Notes: generated from the sequence alone by a model not told the origin. A DNA stretch of 64,000 nucleotides from PALSA-693 sp963729695 (GCA_963729695.1 CAVSOT010000003.1:868001-932000); one strand, 5' to 3'; positions 1-9,338 are shown, counted from the first letter of the stretch. Program-made: numbers and translations.

Positions 1-263
1 CGCCGACCTGGCGGCCCGGGGCCGGTCAGGCAAAAGCGGCGGAACGCTTCTTCACGCCATCAGATCTGGCCGCCAGTGAACGCGGCCAGTCGACACTTCG
101 CTCGTCTTTGCTGCCGGCGATCCAATCGGCGCGGTCGGGTTGCGACGCTACTCCAAGACAGAGCTGTCATCGGCCGCCACCGGCTGGCGCGACAGTCTTC
201 GGATCCCCCACGAAGGAACGAACGCAGACTCGACACAAAGCGCCCGGGGTTACACTTCCCTGT

Positions 264-644
264 GTGACCGACTCTGCCCCGGTGATCAGCTGGAAGAAGG
301 ACGTGGTCGCCCACGACTTCGATGCGGCCGAAGCTTTCCTCTCTATACGGCTGAACCCCGAGAAGGCGAAGAGCCTCGTTAAGCGACTCAAGGGGGCGTC
401 AGTCACCGAACGGCGCGCCAACGACATCCTGCGAGCATCCCGCCTCGACCCGCTCCCCCTCAACGATCCGGGAGTCCTACGGGACCTGGCGAAGTTGGCG
501 GGCGGGGAAAAACTGTCGCCCGTGCTAGTCGTCTCGCTCGACGATGGCGCCGAGATCGCGGACGGCTACCACCGGGTGTCGCTGGCCTACGCGCTCGACC
601 CATTCGGGGCGGTCCCGGTCCGCATCGCCAGCCTTACGAGCTGA
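264..644 (+). CDS. ParB/sulfiredoxin-fold-like hypothetical protein
   Basis: About 126 residues from a GTG start; the frame stays open upstream, but that part reads like non-coding sequence. The C-terminal third carries a DGYHRVSLAYAL segment, which resembles the DGxHR box of ParB/Srx-fold domains that bind nucleotide. It is preceded by a short beta-like stretch (LSPVLVVSLDDG), as in those domains. No DNA-binding helix-turn-helix follows, so this is not a chromosome-partition ParB; small stand-alone versions occur in actinobacteria with unknown roles. There is no operon partner. The gene call is fairly safe, the fold assignment moderate, and the function unknown. Confidence 0.6.
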   Translation: MTDSAPVISWKKDVVAHDFDAAEAFLSIRLNPEKAKSLVKRLKGASVTERRANDILRASRLDPLPLNDPGVLRDLAKLAGGEKLSPVLVVSLDDGAEIADGYHRVSLAYALDPFGAVPVRIASLTS

Positions 645-1306
645 ACGCAACCGCGCCCTTTCGAACCCCACCGTGGCTTCGACGTGCCCACCCGCCCGGG
701 GCCGAGGGTCCGGGCCGACCACGCACGCGGGTCGGTCAAGCCCTGGCGGCTCGCACCAATGTCCCCGACCACGACGCCGTGGGGGTGCGGCCTCGAAGGA
801 CGCCATCAGTCGGTGATTCCCTCTCAGCGCGCCGCCCGTCTGATTCGAACCGCATATACAGCGAGCATGGCCATATCCACTCCGACCACGTCCGACCGGC
901 CGTACCAAGCGTCCACCGGCTCGACTGCGATGTTACCTTGCCACATCGATAATCGACACAGCGGCCATGATCCGTCAGCGTCCGTCGCCGCCTGTGACAA
1001 CCGGAGCCGCTGGACGCACATACTACTCACGGACCCTCAGCCCGCCTAGCTCTCGGCTCTAATCGGAGGGCGGCATGACACAGCAAGTATTACCGGCGCA
1101 GGACAGCGGTTCCCACGGAACGGTCCGAGTACCGCAAGAGGACCTTGAGGGCCCTGGGGGTTTCGCTGTCGCCAGCCACGATCGGCTCTGGACCGCCCAT
1201 AGCGCCTTGGTCGCCCTGTGGCGACAGTTCCTCTAGGTAATTGAGATATCTGTTTGGGAACAACAGGGCGCCGCTTGTAGGCGGTTCTGGAGTTCCACTG
1301 TATGCA
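645..1306. other. Stretch with no convincing gene
   Basis: Open frames here overlap on both strands and none has recognisable motifs. One small frame at 1075-1236 has a decent ribosome-binding site and is listed separately. No RNA gene or repeat was seen. Confidence 0.5.
1075..1236 (+). CDS. Possible 53-residue ORF, unknown
   Basis: ATG preceded by GGAGGG four bases upstream, then 53 codons to TAG. The product begins MTQQVLPAQD and ends with a tryptophan-containing, helix-like tail (ALVALWRQFL). No family was recognised. It ends 70 bases before a remnant of a solute-binding protein gene on the other strand, in a neighbourhood full of gene fragments, so it may be the stump of a longer gene. 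Only the Shine-Dalgarno match supports it. Confidence 0.25.
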   Translation: MTQQVLPAQDSGSHGTVRVPQEDLEGPGGFAVASHDRLWTAHSALVALWRQFL

Positions 1307-1678
1307 TTACGAAGAGGAAGTGGTCTGGCACGTCGGCTGCTCGTTGTTGGACAAGCTGGGCACACCGTTCGACAGTACGCCAATGAACCAGCAGGGAATT
1401 GAATGCGGCTGGCCCCGAGTGAACGTGGGCGGCGGGGCCAATCCGCCCAAGGTGTCGCCCTTAAGCGAGTAGAGGCCGTCGAGCATCTCGGTCGTGCTAG
1501 GCGTCCCTGTGGGCCCCAGCCCACCGGCCTTTACGGCGTGCGCAAGGAGCAACCCTGAGAGCCAGCCGTTCGGGCCTTGGCCTGTCCAAGTGCTCGGATT
1601 CTCACGAACACCCGGATAGTGCTTGTCCAAGACGGCGTTCATCGCTTGAATGCCCGGGGAGTTGGCCCAGAAAGGGAC
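1307..1678 (-). pseudogene. C-terminal remnant of a branched-chain-type ABC substrate-binding protein
   Basis: The last 123 residues of this frame align by eye with the C-terminal end of the intact lipoprotein at 35376-36644. Shared blocks are HYPG/KYYPG, AVKAGGLG, LKGDT and the tail from GQPH through the C-W-F motif (CWFIGVLSNG against CWFTAVVRNG). Homology starts at VPFWANSPG and nothing upstream (1679-1961) resembles the missing N-terminal lobe, signal peptide or lipobox. A second fragment of the same family lies at 3724-4160, on the other side of the amidohydrolase gene. The family is the periplasmic Leu/Ile/Val-binding type (Peripla_BP_6). This is a truncated, presumably non-functional copy. 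Confidence 0.85.
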
Positions 1679-2056
1679 GTGGCGTGGACCGGTCAATGCG
1701 ACGCGCCACCGAAGGGTCAGCGAATATGACGTCGTCGGGGTGACGGTCGACGTTTGGACCGTTGATCGGGGCCAGGTCATCACAGAGGACGGCTACGATC
1801 GCACGTCGATTGGAAGCAACGCCATCCTGGTGCTTGTGTCGGGATGCTTCCATGGCGCGGTCGTGGAGATCACCGGTCGATCCCAGGTCAAGGTCACCGA
1901 CGATCCTCGGCCTTTGATACCAGACCAGAACCTCCGATTCGCACGATGGTAGGAAGTTCAAATCGCGGTCCGGTTGCTGATTGCGGTGGAAAGTGGGTAG
2001 CGTTCTCGATCCGATACGGTGCCCGGGCCGGTCAGGACACGACCCCTTGACGTCTA
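1679..2056. other. No recognisable gene
   Basis: Frames of about 100-120 codons are open on both strands (plus 1650-1952, minus 1602-1961), but neither has family motifs or a clear ribosome-binding site. The stretch separates the substrate-binding protein remnant from the amidohydrolase and may hold further eroded sequence. Confidence 0.45.
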
Positions 2057-3421
2057 TTAGCGAGTTATGACGGAACTGTGGGCCAGTGGACCTTGCCGGG
2101 TATCAACCTCATTGAACACCATGGCGTAGGTGTCCTCCGGCACCCGAGGAATGTCCACGAGTGGCGCGGCTACTTCGTCGACGGTCAGGCACACCCGGTT
2201 CGCTACCTTCTGGAGGTTGTCAAGATCGAACCCATAGACCTGAGCGGCAGTCCCACCGAGGATCGCCCGACATTCGTCGATCGGTACGTCATGGAAGAGG
2301 AGCCGGAGCGATTCCCGTGAGTATGGATAGCTGCCCTCGGCGTGGGGGTAGTCAGCTCCCCACATCATCTTGCTGGTGCCGATCTCAGAGCGTGCTTCGA
2401 CTTCCGACCTCAGAAGGAGGCTGGATCCTAGGAAGCAGTTCCGGTAGAAGTACTCGCTCGGAAGCATGGTTAGCTCTTCAAGTGACTCGCGGAGGAAGAG
2501 CAGCGGGCCGGTGTCGTTACGCCCGACCACGAAGAGGTCGTCGATCGACTTAAGATAGTTTGGGACCCAACCCGAGGTGCTCTCGGTCATCACGAACCGC
2601 AACCGTGGATGTCGTTCGAACACACCAGCAAATATCATCTGGGCCAGACATCTGTGTTGGTAGAAAGGGCCCTCAATCAGGCCAATGGCGAGGATACCTT
2701 TGGGGGTCCGCTCGTTCTTCGGCCGGCCGCCGGGGGTAGATGCGTGTTTGTGCACCGGCACCTGGAGCTCCTCGCAGATGGCCCACAGCGGTTCATAGTC
2801 GGGCGAGTAGACGGGCACCTGTCCGCCCTCGGACCCGTCCATCGGAAGGATGACGCCTCCCGTAAGCCCAACTTCACGGACCCACTTGACTTCCTCGACG
2901 GCATCATCGATGTCGTACAGCATGATCTGGGCCACACCGGCGCGGCGACCTGGTAGCTCGGCACAAAAATCCACTAACCAGCGGTTGTGGGCCCGCAGCC
3001 CGGCCCAGCGGCGATCATATTCTTCCCGGGTCGCCGGTGGAGCTCCAGACAGCACCGATGTTGGGAGAAATGGCGGTGCGGTGTTGGGGAAAAGGACCTC
3101 CGCCGCCACGCCGTCGGCGTCCATATGGCGGATCCGCCTTGGGTTATCCCAGCTCATGACGCTGTTCCACGACGATGCGGCGATTAGTGGGGTGTCAGCT
3201 TCGATCGTGTTGTCCTCGGCCATGCCCCTCACCCGAGGGTCCATGAACTCCCATGGGTTCGTGTAATCCTTTGCCCAAACGTCGAACTCGTCATGCCATT
3301 TTCTTTCCAGGTACGGTTTGTAGTCCAGCAGGTCTGCGCCACAGTGGTTATCTGACGAGATGACGACGTAGTGATCGTTACCGGTCATCGTCAGCGGTCG
3401 ATTCCCTCGTGCCGAGTCCAC
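2057..3421 (-). CDS. Amidohydrolase-2 family metal-dependent hydrolase
   Basis: 454 residues from a GTG start with GGAGG seven bases upstream, which favours this start over the ATG 33 bases downstream. The protein opens with SSDNHCGAD, the metal-site region of the PF04909 fold. It continues with HMDADGVAAEVLFP, then VPVHKHAS, a histidine-bearing strand. The C-terminal half has FERHPRLRFVMTES and MMWGADYPHAEGSYP, where the aspartate after GA/GS is the usual last metal ligand of the TIM barrel. Family members are hydrolases or decarboxylases, and the substrate cannot be read here. It is flanked on both sides by remnants of one substrate-binding protein family. Three other relatives lie in the window (25435, 46086 and 53183). 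Confidence 0.9.
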   Translation of the reverse strand: MDSARGNRPLTMTGNDHYVVISSDNHCGADLLDYKPYLERKWHDEFDVWAKDYTNPWEFMDPRVRGMAEDNTIEADTPLIAASSWNSVMSWDNPRRIRHMDADGVAAEVLFPNTAPPFLPTSVLSGAPPATREEYDRRWAGLRAHNRWLVDFCAELPGRRAGVAQIMLYDIDDAVEEVKWVREVGLTGGVILPMDGSEGGQVPVYSPDYEPLWAICEELQVPVHKHASTPGGRPKNERTPKGILAIGLIEGPFYQHRCLAQMIFAGVFERHPRLRFVMTESTSGWVPNYLKSIDDLFVVGRNDTGPLLFLRESLEELTMLPSEYFYRNCFLGSSLLLRSEVEARSEIGTSKMMWGADYPHAEGSYPYSRESLRLLFHDVPIDECRAILGGTAAQVYGFDLDNLQKVANRVCLTVDEVAAPLVDIPRVPEDTYAMVFNEVDTRQGPLAHSSVITR

Positions 3422-3723
3422 TGGGTTCCTCCCTATTGGGTGCTCTGAAGCTCACCGTCGATCTTAGTTGGGTTGCCCGCACAAGGTCACTCTCTTCAGG
3501 CGAACCCGAGACTCCCGGCACCAGTCTGGTACGCCGAGCGCCCACGAACCGGCCACCTGCGCGAGGAGTCCCGCACATTTGGCGTCACCCCGTACTCGTC
3601 TGCCGAGGCCGAGTCGTGGGGCCTGTTGTTCATAAACCTCTTCGACACGTCTGACGGCTCGGGCTAATGGAGTACCCGCAGCAGACTTGAAGGTGAAGGC
3701 TGAAACCCTCACACATGCGCTCC
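3422..3723. other. Upstream region of the amidohydrolase, no gene seen
   Basis: About 300 bases between the amidohydrolase start and the 3' end of the second substrate-binding protein remnant. It holds the GGAGG ribosome-binding site of the amidohydrolase (about 3428-3432). No confident promoter was identified. Confidence 0.4.
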
Positions 3724-4160
3724 TTACGAAGACGAGTCGGGCTCGCAACTCACCTTGCCGTTGTTCACGAGGCTGGGTACCCCGCTTTGAATACGGCCGG
3801 TGTACCAGGAGTCGATGGAGTGAGTCTTACCGGCCGGGAAGGTGAGCGGCACGGTGCAACCATCCAGGTGTATTGGCGAAGAACGGCAGGTCGTTGAACT
3901 CGGCCCACGTATTCTTGCTGATCGCACCAGTAGTGAGGTCCAGGCCAAAACCTTCGCCCTCCTCGATGTAAATCGGGTTGTAGCCCTGCAGGGCGCAGTC
4001 TGTGGCCACTTTCGCCAGTTACGTGGAGCCGTCGGCGACGAAGATCGCCTGCGCATGGTCCTGCTGAGCAGCCTCGCACTGCGCGGTGTAGGTCGGCTCG
4101 GTAAACGAAATCTCGGCGTTGTAGACGTCCGCTACTCCAGTTCTCGCCCACGAGGCGCGC
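3724..4160 (-). pseudogene. Second substrate-binding protein remnant, with stop and deletion
   Basis: Reading the minus strand in pieces recovers the family of the intact gene at 35376. GVADVYNAEISF matches GVADSINESISA, and YTAQCEAAQQDHAQAIFVADGS follows. An in-frame TAA at 4019-4021 comes next, then ATDCALQGYNPIYI (intact copy: AADCLVQNYHPIYF) and TWAEFNDLPFFANTPG. The sequence then jumps in another frame to the extreme C-terminus (VPLTFPAGKTHSIDSWYTG, ending SCEPDSSS). About 85 residues present in the intact protein between these blocks are missing. The N-terminal half is absent. The stop, frame change and internal deletion make this a true pseudogene. Confidence 0.88.
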
Positions 4161-4307
4161 CCCACCCAGATCCCAGCGTATCCGGGAGGAAAGCCGCCGA
4201 TAGGAACCCGGCTCGTGCACGCCCCGTCCGCTTCTTGCTTTGGCAGAGGTCTGCAGCTACGCTGCGCATCGCTCTAGCTCGGATGATAAGAAGAGGTAGG
4301 GGGAGCC

Positions 4308-5528
4308 ATGGAGACGACCTCGTCTAGGGTGGGCCCGCTCGATGAGGAGTGGTGCAGGGCGCACTTCGATTACGCCTCGCCGCAATTTGCGGCCGCCCTC
4401 CACCCCACTTTCGCCAGGATGCGGTCCGCTTGCCCGGTCACCCGGTCCGACCAGTACGGGGGCCACTGGGTCGTGACGAGGTATGAGGACGTCCTGCGGG
4501 TTGCTCAGGATTGGAATGCGTTCAGCTCCGAGCTGGGGATCGGGATCCCGGAGAACGACGGCACTGCGTTGTCGATACCCGAGCACGTCGATCCGCCCCT
4601 TCACCGGGTCTACAAGCGGTTGATCAACGCCCACTTCACTCCTGCCGCGGTGAGCCGTTACGAGGAGCCGACCCGCGCGCTGGCGTCGCGCCTAATCGAC
4701 GGGTTTGTAGATAGCGGAAGATGCGACTTCATGGCGGCCTTCGCCCGGCCGTTCCCCGGCTTGGCGTTCTTCGAGCTGGTCCTCAACGCCCCCTCCGACG
4801 AAGTGGCCGAGCTCAACGACCTGGCGACCGGAGCGGTGATACCGGCCAACCCGGACGTCGCTTCCTGTTACGCGGGGCTGACGGAGTGGATCGACAACTT
4901 CGTGACCCTCCGACGGCGCCAAGCCCGCCACGACGATGTCGTCCAGGCCATCATGGATGCCGATATCGAGGGTCGCCCGATCACCCACGAGGAGGTCCGG
5001 GCGATCATCCTCCTGCTCATACTTGGGGGCCTGGAGACGACCGCCGGCGCCTTGGGGCAGATCATGATCCGCTTCTGCCAGGAACCGGATATACCTGCCA
5101 TGCTCCGCGCCCGACCGGAGGTCATCCCTGAGGCGGTCGAAGAGCTACTGCGCCTCGAAAACCCGTTCGTCTTCGTCGGCCGCACGGCCCGCCACGACGC
5201 CGAGATCGCCGGCCAGCGCGTCAGGGCCGGAGAGAAGGTCCTCATTGCGTGGGGTTCCGCCAACCGGGACGCAGCCGAATTCGAGGACCCCGACGAGTTT
5301 AGGCTCGACCGTAAGAGCAACCGGCACGTAGCGTTCGGCGCTGGGCCGCACCGCTGCGCCGGCTCGAATCTGGCGCGGATGAACCTCAGGGTGGCGCTCG
5401 ACGAGCTGTTGCAGCGCCTCCGCGACGTCCAGCTGGGAGTGCCGGTCCAGGACATCGCCTTCCACTCGTACTTCAACCGGGCGCCGCTCAGCGTACCGAT
5501 CAGTTTCACTTCGGGTCCGGGCTGCTAG
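4308..5528 (+). CDS. Cytochrome P450
   Basis: 406 residues, the usual length of a soluble bacterial P450. A GGGGGAG box sits just before the ATG. The I-helix reads GGLETTAGAL (acid-alcohol pair present), the K-helix ExxR is EELLR, and the haem loop is FGAGPHRCAG with Cys near residue 350. These enzymes insert oxygen into substrates using electrons from a ferredoxin and reductase; neither is encoded nearby. The GGLETT and SNLARMN features recur in the P450 at 47421-48656, so the two are close relatives. Its 3' end overlaps the end of the broken DNA polymerase gene on the other strand by 4 bases. The substrate is unknown. Confidence 0.95.
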   Translation: METTSSRVGPLDEEWCRAHFDYASPQFAAALHPTFARMRSACPVTRSDQYGGHWVVTRYEDVLRVAQDWNAFSSELGIGIPENDGTALSIPEHVDPPLHRVYKRLINAHFTPAAVSRYEEPTRALASRLIDGFVDSGRCDFMAAFARPFPGLAFFELVLNAPSDEVAELNDLATGAVIPANPDVASCYAGLTEWIDNFVTLRRRQARHDDVVQAIMDADIEGRPITHEEVRAIILLLILGGLETTAGALGQIMIRFCQEPDIPAMLRARPEVIPEAVEELLRLENPFVFVGRTARHDAEIAGQRVRAGEKVLIAWGSANRDAAEFEDPDEFRLDRKSNRHVAFGAGPHRCAGSNLARMNLRVALDELLQRLRDVQLGVPVQDIAFHSYFNRAPLSVPISFTSGPGC

Positions 5529-6230
5529 ACCACGGACCGCGCACCGTCAGCGGTTCGACCCTCCATGGCGGTTTTGATCAACGGTATGGTGTCGTTGACC
5601 TCGTCTTCGAGGCACTCGATCACTAACTCGCCGTGAATCTGCAAGCCCAGAGCGGCGTAAACGTCTCGCAGCACTCGATGGACGCGCACCAGGGCCGGCT
5701 TGGCGATGTCGGCCGCGGTAGCTCGAACTCCGTGGTTGACGGCCTGACGTTCGGCGTAACTGCGGTCGCGGGGAAGGTCTGACCAGATGTTTGAGAGGCG
5801 CTTTTCCGCCGGTACAGGCTCTCCACGTAGCCTTGCTCCCAGCACAGCTGCTCGATGGCGCAGGCCCACCCCTTCAAGCCCGGGTAGCCGCATGCCAGGC
5901 CTGGTAGACCTGCTCGGCCTCCGGGTAGGAGATGCCGGACGTGTCCCCCACTCGAGCCGGACCGCCCTCGAAAGCGAAGTTGAAGTTTGAGTTCTTGGCG
6001 ATGGCTCGCTGCTCGACGGTGACCTGCTCGGGTGGTACCTGGTAAATGAGCGAGGCCGTCTTTCTGGGTGTACAGATCGAGGCCGTGCTGGTAGGCGTAG
6101 AGGAGTTGAGGGTCCCGGGTCTAATGGGCCAATACGCGCCGTTCGACCTGGTCGTAGTCGGCCACGGTGAGCACCCAGCCGGGAACAAGGTCACGGTCCT
6201 CGAAGGCGTCAGAGGTACTCGCCATCTTGC
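5525..6230 (-). pseudogene. Decayed family A DNA polymerase (phage-like polA)
   Basis: Three minus-strand frames together recover the polymerase palm and fingers in order. Motif A is VLTVADYDQVERRVLAH, followed at once by an in-frame TAG (6121-6123) and then DPQLLYAYQHGLDLYTQ. After a frameshift comes motif B, EQRAIAKNSNFNFAF, then GISYPEAEQVYQAWHA. After another come CWEQGYVESLYRRK and, in a third frame, NIWSDLPRDRSYAERQAVNHG, TAADI and motif C as HGELVIE. Motif C is normally HDE, so the catalytic Asp codon has become Gly. The wording (KNSNF, AVNH, TAADI) is closer to actinophage polymerases than to chromosomal PolA. The N-terminal part is absent. Clearly dead; probably a prophage remnant. 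Confidence 0.85.
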
Positions 6231-6874
6231 GCTCGGTACATGGTTTACGACACGAGGACCTTCAGGTCCTCGACAAGCTCTACGCCGGACGACCCGTAGC
6301 AGGGTAGGTCTGGCGGGGCTTGCCTCTCCCGGTTAGGTCGTGTTGGTTTCGGCGTTTTCGTTCGTATTAGTACCCCTGGGGGTGTCCTGTTTTGATTGGT
6401 GGTGCAGGGCGACGAGGTGGATAGCTGCTGGTGAGGGGTATCGTGGATGACATTGTGGATGGTTTCTTAAGGGCTTTTGGGTTCACCCCACGCCCTGGCC
6501 AGGATCTTGATCAGTACCCAGAGCATGTGATCGTCGTCATGGTCTCAGCAGCGACGGTGACGTTACGGCAGGATCAAGATTCGTCGATCCAATCTTCCCG
6601 CGATATTCGATGACGGCTTTGTGCGCCGGTGCCGCTGTACCCGCATGCACTGAGCGGAGGCCCCCGTCGTCTTCGCTGAAGCGCCGATCAGGGCGATGCA
6701 TCTGCGATCCATAATCCGAGTGCGCAGCCAGCGGATGACACACAGATCGGCGCCCCGGGCCTCGAATTACAGGCGGAGCTCGGCTGCGTGCCTCACCGGC
6801 CCAAAGTCACCCTCTGTCTCGGTTCGATCTTCACAGGGGTAGCGTCGGTGGAGATGACGAGTGGGGAGGTCTAG
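6231..6874. other. No recognisable gene; possible eroded mobile sequence
   Basis: About 640 bases whose short frames on both strands show no known family. Codon use is irregular and the part from 6340 to 6600 is noticeably richer in T than its flanks. An 8-base inverted repeat (GAGGACCT-TC-AGGTCCTC) lies near 6255-6272. Placed between a phage-like polymerase remnant and a healthy oxidoreductase gene, it may be decayed phage or insertion-sequence DNA, but this is not demonstrated. Confidence 0.4.
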
Positions 6875-7756
6875 ATGATGGCCAGGTTTGACTCCATGGG
6901 CCAGATTGGCGTGTGGACCGGCGTGCGCCAATGGCCGAGTGATCCGGGCGCCTGCGCACAGGCGGGTGCCGAGTTGGAACAGCTGGGGTTCGCGGCGTCG
7001 TGGATCGGCGGGTCAAGCGGGCAGCTCAAGGTGATTGACGCCATCCTGGGTGCCACCAGCCGACTTGTCGCAGGGACAGGGATCACCCAGATCTGGGATA
7101 ACCCAGCAAAAGATATCGCCGCAGAGCATCATCAGCTGACCAACGACCACCCGGGCCGATTCCTGCTTGGACTGGGCGTGGGTCACGCACCCGCGGTGGA
7201 AGCGACCGGTCGGACCTACGAACGACCTCTCGACAAGCTCACTTCCTACCTCGACGAACTCGACGCGTCCGAATATCCGGTGCCGCCCTCGGAGCGGGTA
7301 ATCGCCGCGTTGCGGCCGAAGGCCTTGGCCATTGCAGCGACCCGAGCCGCCGGCACTCACCCCTACAACGTGTCGGTAGACCATACGGCGAAAGCCCGGG
7401 CGCTGCTCGGCCCCTTACCCCTGCTAGTTCCCGAGCAGAAAGTTTGCCTCACCACCGAGGCCTCGACCGCTCGTGAGGTAGGACGTCGAGTCATGTCCAT
7501 GTACCTCGGCCTACCCAACTACTTGAACAATCTCCGGGAACTCGGCTTTGACGATACCGATTTCGAGGACGGTGGCAGCAACAGGTTTATCGACACGATG
7601 GTGGTGTGGGGCTCAGCCGCCACCATCGCAGCTCGTGTACGTGAACACCTCGACGCGGGCGCCAACCAGGTCGCAGTCCAGGTGCTCAGTCCTACCGGGG
7701 GCAACGATCTTCCTCAAAGCGAGTGGCGCCAAGCCGCCGAGGTACTGCTTGGCTGA
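6875..7756 (+). CDS. LLM-class F420-dependent oxidoreductase
   Basis: 293 residues of the luciferase-like monooxygenase TIM barrel. Family features seen are GVWTGVRQWP at the N-terminus, LGFAASWIGG, VAGTGITQIWDN, the glycine-rich FLLGLGVGHAPAVE, and a late VWGSAATIAARVREHLDAGA helix. The family resembles the TIGR03620-type F420-dependent enzymes of actinobacteria, which move hydride between reduced F420 and an unknown substrate. Two ATGs in tandem-like positions (codons 1 and 2) make the exact start slightly uncertain. It stands alone; the next gene begins about 240 bases downstream. Confidence 0.9.
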   Translation: MMARFDSMGQIGVWTGVRQWPSDPGACAQAGAELEQLGFAASWIGGSSGQLKVIDAILGATSRLVAGTGITQIWDNPAKDIAAEHHQLTNDHPGRFLLGLGVGHAPAVEATGRTYERPLDKLTSYLDELDASEYPVPPSERVIAALRPKALAIAATRAAGTHPYNVSVDHTAKARALLGPLPLLVPEQKVCLTTEASTAREVGRRVMSMYLGLPNYLNNLRELGFDDTDFEDGGSNRFIDTMVVWGSAATIAARVREHLDAGANQVAVQVLSPTGGNDLPQSEWRQAAEVLLG

Positions 7757-7995
7757 CCCGCAGCGCCATCATGAGATTTCGCCGACAGCCAAGATCGATC
7801 GAGCGGCTCGCTCGCCATTCCTCCAACCTTAAATGTCCGAGGACGTCTGGCGCTCACGGCACCGAAGGTGCCGGGTCAGCGACAGCGCGGAATGCCTACT
7901 CCGGAATGCATTCTCCGTGGCGGCCGGCCGAAGACATATCGACACCTCGGCGGGGCGTCGGGCGTTCGTGGTCGCGGGCGGATAGTGTCCGGGGT

Positions 7996-8745
7996 TTGAG
8001 CGTCTACGACCGACTTGGGGTCGGCTATCTCGGTCAGCGGCGTCCGGACCCTCGGATCGGCCGCCAGGTTCGCACCGCGATCGGCACGACCGGACCGCTG
8101 CTCAACGTGGGTGCCGGAGCCGGATCGTACGAACCAGACGACCTACCGGTTGTGGCTGTCGAGCCGTCACTCGTGATGCTTGGGCAACGTTCAAGAGATT
8201 CGGCTCCCGCCGTGAGAGCCGTGGCCGAGGAGTTGCCATTTCCGGACTCGTGTTTTGCGTCGGGCATGGCGATACTGACCGTGCATCATTGGAGCGATCC
8301 CCGCCACGGTCTGGCTGAGCTGCGCCGGGTGGTTCGCGGATCGATCGTGGTGCTGAGCTGGGACAGGGCCGTCTTTGACCAGTACTGGATGGTCGCCGAG
8401 TATTTGCCTGCCTCCCGAGAGCTGGACAGCGCGGTGCCTTCTCCGGTCGAGATCGGCCAGCTACTTGGGCACGGCAGGGTCGAAACGGTCCCGGTTCCCT
8501 GCGACTGCACTGACGGGTTCTACGCGGCCTGGTGGAGGCGGCCAGAGGCCTACCTCGACCCCAAGGTGCGAGCGTCCATCTCCGGGATTGTGCGCCTCGA
8601 CCCCAAAGTCGTGCAAGCAGGCGTCGAAAAGCTTCGAGCAGACCTAGCTGATGGGACGTGGCGGCGCCGCCACGGTGACCTTCTCAGCATGCATGAACTC
8701 GACGCCGGATACCGGCTGGTGATCAGCAACGCCAATCACAGATAG
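7996..8745 (+). CDS. Class I SAM-dependent methyltransferase
   Basis: About 249 residues from a proposed TTG start (SVYDRLGVGY follows). The frame is open far upstream, but that part reads like non-coding sequence. The SAM-binding glycine motif is LLNVGAGAGSYE, followed by VAVEPSLVML (acidic loop), AVAEELPFPD, and the Ubi/Gen-type block FASGMAILTVHHWSD. This is the Methyltransf_11 pattern. C-terminal residues (AWWRRPEAYLD, HELDAGYRLVI) are typical of actinobacterial small-molecule methyltransferases of this type. The substrate is unknown. The head of a second methyltransferase, broken, follows at 8883. Confidence 0.85.
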   Translation: MSVYDRLGVGYLGQRRPDPRIGRQVRTAIGTTGPLLNVGAGAGSYEPDDLPVVAVEPSLVMLGQRSRDSAPAVRAVAEELPFPDSCFASGMAILTVHHWSDPRHGLAELRRVVRGSIVVLSWDRAVFDQYWMVAEYLPASRELDSAVPSPVEIGQLLGHGRVETVPVPCDCTDGFYAAWWRRPEAYLDPKVRASISGIVRLDPKVVQAGVEKLRADLADGTWRRRHGDLLSMHELDAGYRLVISNANHR

Positions 8746-8882
8746 CGACAGAACACCCGCACAAGAATCCGGCCGGCCACACTCTCAGCTGGATGCAGAA
8801 CGGCGCCTACGGGTGCTGGCCACGTTGCAAAGGTGGGGTGAATCCGCTGGCCGGCGCAGGCTCGAGGTGCGAGGCTGTCTGG

Positions 8883-9338
8883 GTGCCCGAGGACCACTTC
8901 GGCGACCAGGTGGCAGAGGTCTATGACGACAGCTCGGCAGCCATGTTCGCTCCTGAGGTGCTCGGCTCTACCGTGGACCGGCTGGCGGAGCTGGCTGGGG
9001 ACGGAGCTGCGCTGGAGTTCGCCATCGGCACCGGCCGGGTGGCGCTACCGCTGGCGGCGAGGGGCGTACCCGGGTGCATCGGTTCGAATCTGGCCCGTCT
9101 CCAGATCCGGGTCGCGGTCGCGCAGCTCGTAGCCCGGCTCGGCCCCTTCCGGATTCCGCCCGGTGCGCAAATCCGCTATCTCAGCCTCCAGGCCCGGGGA
9201 CCGATCTCGATCCCGCTCGAGTTCTCGTCCCAGGGTTACCAGCCGGAGGCCAGGGCAGGCTGCGGCCGTGTGCGCCGCTCCCGAGCACCCCGCGTCGTAC
9301 GCGTGGAGCACTCCACCAGGCGATGGTCGAAGTCCTGA
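8883..9338 (+). pseudogene. Chimeric remnant: methyltransferase head joined to P450 tail
   Basis: One open frame contains two unrelated gene pieces. From a GTG at 8883 it reads DHFGDQVAEVYDD, then LEFAIGTGRVALPLAARGV, the start and SAM motif I of a class I methyltransferase. Directly after ARGVP it becomes CIGSNLARLQIRVAV and then PISIPLEF: the haem-cysteine loop, L-helix and last strand of a P450, matching the end of the P450 at 4308-5528. The rest of the methyltransferase and at least 340 residues of P450 are missing. The tail after LEFSSQGY is not P450-like and runs to a chance stop. Best explained by a deletion fusing two neighbouring genes. No activity is expected. Confidence 0.82.

Noticed and set aside
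6255..6272. Short inverted repeat as terminator or insertion-sequence end
   Set aside because: Eight-base arms with a two-base loop, no U-tract, no target-site duplication and no transposase frame.
9068..9090. GGTTCGAATC resembling a tRNA T-loop
   Set aside because: It encodes the IGSNLAR part of the P450 tail; no acceptor, D or anticodon stems can be built around it.
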